Positions 30,897 to 34,560 of a DNA stretch of 34,560 bases are shown piece by piece. The stretch comes from a virus, in IMG/VR virus record IMGVR_UViG_3300024520_000272, positions 1 through 34,560 of that record. One strand, 5' to 3'. The number at the start of each line of letters is the position of its first letter. The first letter of the stretch is position 1. A program made the position numbers and the translations under genes. The notes below the pieces were generated by a model. That model had not been told where the DNA came from. It did not search any database and worked only from the letters and a program-made list of their open reading frames with translations.

Positions 30897-31942
30897 TGTT
30901 TATTAGTTTTAGTTTTTCTTGTATAAATAACTTTAACTGCACCCACAACATCTTTATTTATTTTTTCTCTTTTAGGGTTTGAATCGTATGTGCATTGTTT
31001 AATAAACAGTTCTTCTTGTTCTTTTGCGTCTGGTCTTTTTGATTTATTATCAGCCCAAGCTAACGTAGCTTCTTTGCCTATCTTGCCCTTGTATGGACAA
31101 GGCGTACCAGCCATCTCCATAGCTTTAAATACTCTTTCGTCCTGGCAAAGAATAGATACTGAGGCCACTTTCATCCCAGTATCGTAAAGATATTTTGAGA
31201 GTTTAAGCCTTTCGCAGTTTTGATCTGTAATTGTTTTACCGCCTGAGAAACCAAATATCTGTCCTTGAAAAGCTGCGGATCTTCCTACAGTACATAAATC
31301 CTGGCTGTAACTCATTATGCTTGGAGCGATAGCTGAAGCTGGTGGAGCTTCTGACTTTACGTTTTGATTTATAGTTTGAGTCGAATTCGATTCGTTAATG
31401 TTTCTATTCGTATTATCAGATTTGTTGTTATTTTGATTAACATTTTTGTTGTTAGTTGTAACATTTGAATCCGATTTTGAAGTATTGACATTTGTATTAT
31501 TCGAAGTGTTGACGTTAGTATTATTCGAAGTGCTTGAATTATTGACATTTTGGTTGACCGTTGAGTTTACGGTAGAGTTTGACGTAGATGTATTAACGTT
31601 GTTATTGCTATTGGTGTTATTGCTTGTAGCCGTTGAAGTATTAACGTTGTTGTTAGAATTAGTAGAAACGTTAGTATTTTGATTTGTATTAACGTTGGTA
31701 TTGGCATTTGTACTAGTGTTGATATTGGTATTGGCGTTAGTATTGGTATTATTATTGGTATTATTATTCGTATTGGTATTGGTATTGGTATTGGTTGTAG
31801 TCGTAGTATTTTGAGTATCTAAAACGCTGTTTTCACAATACTGAGTACCTGCTGTACAAGTTCCTGTTTGATTGTCTGCTTGTATATAATTTGGAAATAA
31901 TAAAAAGGCTATTAAGCCTGGAATAAGTTTAAGTTTTTTCAT
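30866..31942 (-). CDS. secreted Asn/Thr-rich protein with Cys-rich C-terminal domain
   Basis: 358 aa. The ATG at 31942 (MKKLKLIPGLIAFLLFPNYI) heads a clear signal peptide; an in-frame TTG two codons upstream is less likely. About 150 residues of Asn/Thr/Ser repeats follow. The C-terminal domain begins PSIMSYSQDLCTVGRSAAFQ and has Cys residues in SILCQDERVFKAMEMAGTPC and further on. This domain resembles proteins I recall beside NIDO proteins in marine phages. Likely exported, possibly disulphide-bonded. Function unknown; pairing with the NIDO gene suggests a joint role. Confidence 0.65.
   Translation of the reverse strand: MKKLKLIPGLIAFLLFPNYIQADNQTGTCTAGTQYCENSVLDTQNTTTTTNTNTNTNTNNNTNNNTNTNANTNINTSTNANTNVNTNQNTNVSTNSNNNVNTSTATSNNTNSNNNVNTSTSNSTVNSTVNQNVNNSSTSNNTNVNTSNNTNVNTSKSDSNVTTNNKNVNQNNNKSDNTNRNINESNSTQTINQNVKSEAPPASAIAPSIMSYSQDLCTVGRSAAFQGQIFGFSGGKTITDQNCERLKLSKYLYDTGMKVASVSILCQDERVFKAMEMAGTPCPYKGKIGKEATLAWADNKSKRPDAKEQEELFIKQCTYDSNPKREKINKDVVGAVKVIYTRKTKTNKQCKKEFYATQ
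31677..31800. repeat. ATTGGT/ATTATT hexamer tract
   Basis: A degenerate six-base tandem repeat (GTATTG and ATTGGT units) encodes Asn-Thr dipeptides in the Asn-rich secreted protein. Length is likely variable between relatives. Confidence 0.8.
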
Positions 31943-32363
31943 CTTCAATTAGCGTGTGTAGCCCTTTTTGTATTAATATATCTCTATTTTTAAGATGCTC
32001 TAATTGAATGTCTTTTTTGCTTTGGCCCTCATACCTAACTGCTAGATGATTTGTAACCATTCTTTGATTAATATTTATTCCATCTACAACAACTGACGCC
32101 AAAACTCTGCCGAATTTTCCTTTAGAGTCTTTTAATTGCGTTTGTAAGATAACGTTTTTGCCATTTAATATAGCGTCTTTTAAAAACTTAGCAGCTAGCT
32201 TACCTCTAACCTTTTCGTCTTTGTTGCGAGTCCTAGACTCGGGCGTGTCAATACCGTATAAACGTACGCGACACTTGTAAATAATATCAAAGCCAAGATC
32301 TAAGTCAACGTCAATAGTATCACCATCAACAACACGAGTGACTTTGCAGCCATACTCGTACAT
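31929..32363 (-). CDS. staphylococcal-nuclease-like (SNase) thermonuclease
   Basis: 144 aa. The SNase core is intact: VVDGDTIDVDLDLGF (Asp13, Asp15), Arg34 with LYGIDTPE (Asp39, Glu42) and GKFGR (Arg86). These match the Asp/Arg/Glu/Arg active site of calcium-dependent SNases, which cut DNA or RNA. There is no signal peptide, so it acts in the cytoplasm or in the particle. It sits among virion and secreted-protein genes. It could degrade host DNA or process DNA at entry; both are inference. Confidence 0.85.
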   Translation of the reverse strand: MYEYGCKVTRVVDGDTIDVDLDLGFDIIYKCRVRLYGIDTPESRTRNKDEKVRGKLAAKFLKDAILNGKNVILQTQLKDSKGKFGRVLASVVVDGININQRMVTNHLAVRYEGQSKKDIQLEHLKNRDILIQKGLHTLIEDEKT

Positions 32364-32554
32364 TATAATCCTGCTTTATAAATTATTTTTTTTTTCTTAG
32401 GAGATTTTGTTTTTTTTCTTAAGACTTTTTTGTAAGCTTCGTTTTGTACTGTTTTTGGATCATCAGCTATATAACGGCCTTTAACATCTCTAGTTCTTAC
32501 ATCTACATAAGAAAGAGGTGTGATAAAAGTAAGAAACTTTTTAAACCAGCTCAT
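32363..32554 (-). CDS. hypothetical basic protein, 63 aa
   Basis: It begins MSWFKKFLTFITPLSYVDV, an amphipathic N-terminal segment, and ends in a Lys-rich tail (KKTKSPKKKKIIYKAGL). It overlaps the SNase start by one base (TAATG). Probably membrane-peripheral or DNA-binding; no family recognised. Confidence 0.6.
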   Translation of the reverse strand: MSWFKKFLTFITPLSYVDVRTRDVKGRYIADDPKTVQNEAYKKVLRKKTKSPKKKKIIYKAGL

Positions 32555-32555
32555 A

Positions 32556-32663
32556 TTAGTTTTTAAACTTTGATTTAATTTGCACCCAAAGCGCAGGTTT
32601 AAATTTTCTTATTGAAACAAGAACTACTGCTGTAATTATTGCTAATGGTATTAATATATCCAT
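32556..32663 (-). CDS. 35-aa membrane microprotein
   Basis: The ATG at 32663 has AAAGGAGTAGAAT upstream, overlapping the end of the preceding gene. The product MDILIPLAIITAVVLVSIRK... is one hydrophobic helix with a basic tail (KSKFKN). It exactly fills the gap between neighbours. Strong ribosome-binding site and span make it credible. Confidence 0.6.
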   Translation of the reverse strand: MDILIPLAIITAVVLVSIRKFKPALWVQIKSKFKN

Positions 32664-32666
32664 ATT

Positions 32667-32873
32667 CTACTCCTTTTCTTTTAAGACTTCTTCAGCAACT
32701 TCTTTAGATGCTTCTACGAAGGCTTGATTAAAAACTTGTTGAGATGCTTTTATTTGATCTAATTGAAACATTAAAGTTTTCTCTTTGTTAGCAAGATCAG
32801 TTAATTGCAACTGTATGTATTTTTGTTTTTCTGACAACTCAACTTCTTTCGGTTCTACTTTATCTTTAGTCAT
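32667..32873 (-). CDS. coiled-coil protein, 68 aa
   Basis: MTKDKVEPKEVELSEKQKYI leads into regular heptads (LQLTDLANKEKTLMFQLDQI). Highly helical and charged. It overlaps the preceding gene by one base. A scaffold or chaperone for the fibre is possible by position. No family recognised. Confidence 0.65.
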   Translation of the reverse strand: MTKDKVEPKEVELSEKQKYIQLQLTDLANKEKTLMFQLDQIKASQQVFNQAFVEASKEVAEEVLKEKE

Positions 32874-33154
32874 TATGAGTTATCTGCTATGTAAGTTTTA
32901 CCTGCTGCTATTGCATTAGTGTAAGGTGTCTTGCTTGTAGAATCTGCAACGATTGCATCAATACTCATTCGCCATTCTAAACTTTCAACATTTCTATCAA
33001 CCAAAGCATTTTTACCTGCTTGGTCTAAAGTAGCATAATTATTATTAACCCAATTATCTGCTATTACTCCATTAATTAAATCAACAGAATCATCACATGA
33101 AGCATAGAATTTTACTAATTCTTCTGCTGTGTATGTTAGGTTAGGTGCGCTCAT
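32873..33154 (-). CDS. hypothetical protein downstream of tail fibre, 93 aa
   Basis: It begins MSAPNLTYTAEELVKFYASC with a GGAG site four to eight bases before the ATG. Small proteins starting with this TYTAEELV-FYASCDDSV pattern often follow S74-type fibre genes in marine phages to my memory, and may be fibre-assembly factors. The rest is helical and acidic. Confidence 0.6.
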   Translation of the reverse strand: MSAPNLTYTAEELVKFYASCDDSVDLINGVIADNWVNNNYATLDQAGKNALVDRNVESLEWRMSIDAIVADSTSKTPYTNAIAAGKTYIADNS

Positions 33155-33155
33155 A

Positions 33156-34560
33156 TTATTCTCCTTTTAATTCTTTTATTTCTGCTGAAAGTTCTTGAAC
33201 AGCATTAATTAAATACCAAGTTAAATTATCAGAGTTTACTGATAAACAGCCTGTTGTTTGTTCTTTAACAAGGTCTGGTAGTATTTCTTGAATTTCTTGA
33301 GCTATCACACCTACTTGATTGCCTTCTTTTTTAATGACAGACTCTTTAGGTAATTCAGTAATTTCATCTTCAGTTCTATACTCAAAGTTTTTTATTTTAA
33401 TTTTATTGATTGCATCAAGACCTATTTTATTATCGCTAATATTTTTCTTAATTCTAATATCTGAAACTGTTTGCCATGCTGTAGTATTACCTTCGTTGTA
33501 TACTCCACTAGCACCACCAAACAAGCCTGTGCTATTACCTTTACCTGCTAAATTATAAGCAATAACGACTTGTCCTGTTCCACCTACTGCACTTGGTCTA
33601 GCTAAATAACCCATACAAATATTTTCGTCGCCAGTTGTAATATTATTTCCTGCTTGTCTACCTATTAAAACATTGTGTAATCCTGAAGTAACAGATTGTC
33701 CTGATGAAAATCCAAGACCAGTATTACCATATCCTGCAAACCCTGCGTCTGGAAAAGCCTGTGAGCCAACTATAGTGTTTTGAGAATTTGATGGGCTATT
33801 TCCAGCGTGCATTGCTAGATAACCAATAGCAACATTATCTTCTTGGGTGGCTTGTAATTCTAACGCTTCTCTACCAATAGCTACATTATTTCTTGTTTCA
33901 TAAGGTGAGCCTGTTACTAATGACGATGCTGCTAAAAATCCAATTGCAACATTTGAATGTGCATCTGTTGCAGAGCCAAGAGCAGAAGTACCAATAGCAA
34001 TATTGTGACTTCCTGTAGTAGCTGCTGTTAAAGCTCCATTACCTATAGCTACACAATCATCTCTATCACCTGCCGCATCAAAAGCTGTGTGTCCAATACC
34101 AACATTTCCATCACCAGTTAATCCACTTCCTGTGTTATAACCAATCATTATATTATTTGCTACACCTGAACCTGCTGCTCCTAGTGAGTCTGTTCCGATG
34201 GCAACATTAAAACTTCCAGTTGTAAGGGTGTCTGCTGCATCGAAACCGATGGCAATATTAGAATCGCCTGAAGTTAAAGCTGAAAAAACATCTACACCCA
34301 AGCCAACATTATAATTAGCACCATCAATAGTTCCTGTGGTTGCATCGCCAAGCATAATGGATGAAGTACCAAATGTTTTGGCATCTGATAATCCATTTAT
34401 ATCAGTAGCACCACCACTAGCTGCTTCCCAAGCAACTCCACTTCCTGTTGAAGTAAGAACTTGTCCATCATCACCTTGACCACCATTAATCTTAAAGTTT
34501 TCAGAATCTACTAGACCTGCAAAAAAACTTTTGTATTTTAAACTGGCTGTACCTAAGTCA
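33156..34560 (-). CDS. tail fibre with YadA-like head repeats and S74 chaperone domain (partial)
   Basis: The frame is open to the right edge, so the N-terminus is missing; the Met at 34355 is internal. The edge segment contains KINGGQGDDGQVLTSTGSG, a fibre-shaft phrase. Next come about 12 repeats of (N)VAIG-x-x-A type (NVAIGTDSLGAAG, NIAIGTSALGS), as in trimeric YadA/Hep_Hag head domains. The end is a peptidase S74 intramolecular chaperone: SDIRIKKNI with the cleavage Ser and Lys (about 33440-33468), IKIKNFEYR, then VGVIAQEIQEILPDLV. This domain trimerises the fibre and then cleaves itself off. Host receptor binding is the expected role. Confidence 0.85.
   Translation of the reverse strand, partial: DLGTASLKYKSFFAGLVDSENFKINGGQGDDGQVLTSTGSGVAWEAASGGATDINGLSDAKTFGTSSIMLGDATTGTIDGANYNVGLGVDVFSALTSGDSNIAIGFDAADTLTTGSFNVAIGTDSLGAAGSGVANNIMIGYNTGSGLTGDGNVGIGHTAFDAAGDRDDCVAIGNGALTAATTGSHNIAIGTSALGSATDAHSNVAIGFLAASSLVTGSPYETRNNVAIGREALELQATQEDNVAIGYLAMHAGNSPSNSQNTIVGSQAFPDAGFAGYGNTGLGFSSGQSVTSGLHNVLIGRQAGNNITTGDENICMGYLARPSAVGGTGQVVIAYNLAGKGNSTGLFGGASGVYNEGNTTAWQTVSDIRIKKNISDNKIGLDAINKIKIKNFEYRTEDEITELPKESVIKKEGNQVGVIAQEIQEILPDLVKEQTTGCLSVNSDNLTWYLINAVQELSAEIKELKGE

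Noticed and set aside
31446-31682. Rightward Leu/Val/Thr-rich frame
   Set aside because: Shadow of the Asn/Thr repeat tract in the secreted protein.
33156-34560. Diversity-generating retroelement acting on the fibre
   Set aside because: No reverse transcriptase and no template/variable repeat pair seen in the window.
1-34560. tRNA genes, integrase or attachment site
   Set aside because: I scanned by eye for cloverleaf-like T-loops and integrase motifs and found none. A covariance-model search could still find one.

Overview
The window is a piece of an AT-rich, double-stranded DNA tailed-phage genome with no cellular genes. Gene density is extreme, with start/stop overlaps such as ATGA and TAATG throughout. 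Several proteins are types I associate from memory with uncultured marine phages and pelagiphages: a NIDO-domain secreted protein, an Asn-rich secreted protein, glycine-rich virion proteins carrying a DIPAMLSDGEFVMT-like motif, and a P22 gp10-like protein. A marine, possibly alphaproteobacterial, host and a podovirus-like particle are therefore inferences. I see no integrase, DNA polymerase, phage RNA polymerase, large terminase, portal, major capsid protein, tRNA or CRISPR. The capsid and packaging module must lie outside this window.

Layout. (1) 1-2118, leftward: seven small unknown genes, the first a zinc-ribbon protein cut by the left edge. (2) 2273-3702, rightward: small acidic genes linked by a repeated ribosome-binding-site/start cassette. 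(3) 3699-6080, leftward: a small-terminase candidate and small unknown genes, with a 330-base intergenic region at 4492-4821 full of TGACAAAA repeats around a promoter. (4) 6183-11140, rightward: small genes, an HNH nuclease, a run of tiny Lys/Arg-rich proteins, a RadD-like helicase, a RecB/RecE-like nuclease and a DUF3310 protein. (5) 11285-12510, leftward: a Sak4-like recombinase and a DUF669 protein. (6) 12601-16285, rightward: an HTH regulator, a primase-polymerase/DUF3987 helicase and two PD-(D/E)XK nucleases. (7) 16282-34560, leftward: the structural and lysis block. In order of transcription this reads: S74 tail fibre, small genes, SNase, Asn-rich and NIDO secreted proteins, lysis cassette, gp10-like protein and four large virion (probably ejection) proteins.

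The strands alternate, giving three divergent control regions (2119-2272, 6081-6182, 12511-12600) and three convergent junctions. Two of those junctions share their stop codons in the same four bases, CTAA.

The replication genes suggest recombination-dependent replication: primase-polymerase with a fused ATPase, Sak4 annealing protein, a DUF669 partner, exonuclease, helicase and a Holliday-junction-type resolvase. The most interesting material is non-coding or junctional. It comprises the TGACAAAA array, a GTCGGG array on the coding strand of the terminase gene in all three codon phases, the repeated GGAGAACGAAGATGA gene junction, a paired 31-base inverted repeat with compensating arm changes at two loci, and a 12-base motif shared by two divergent promoters.
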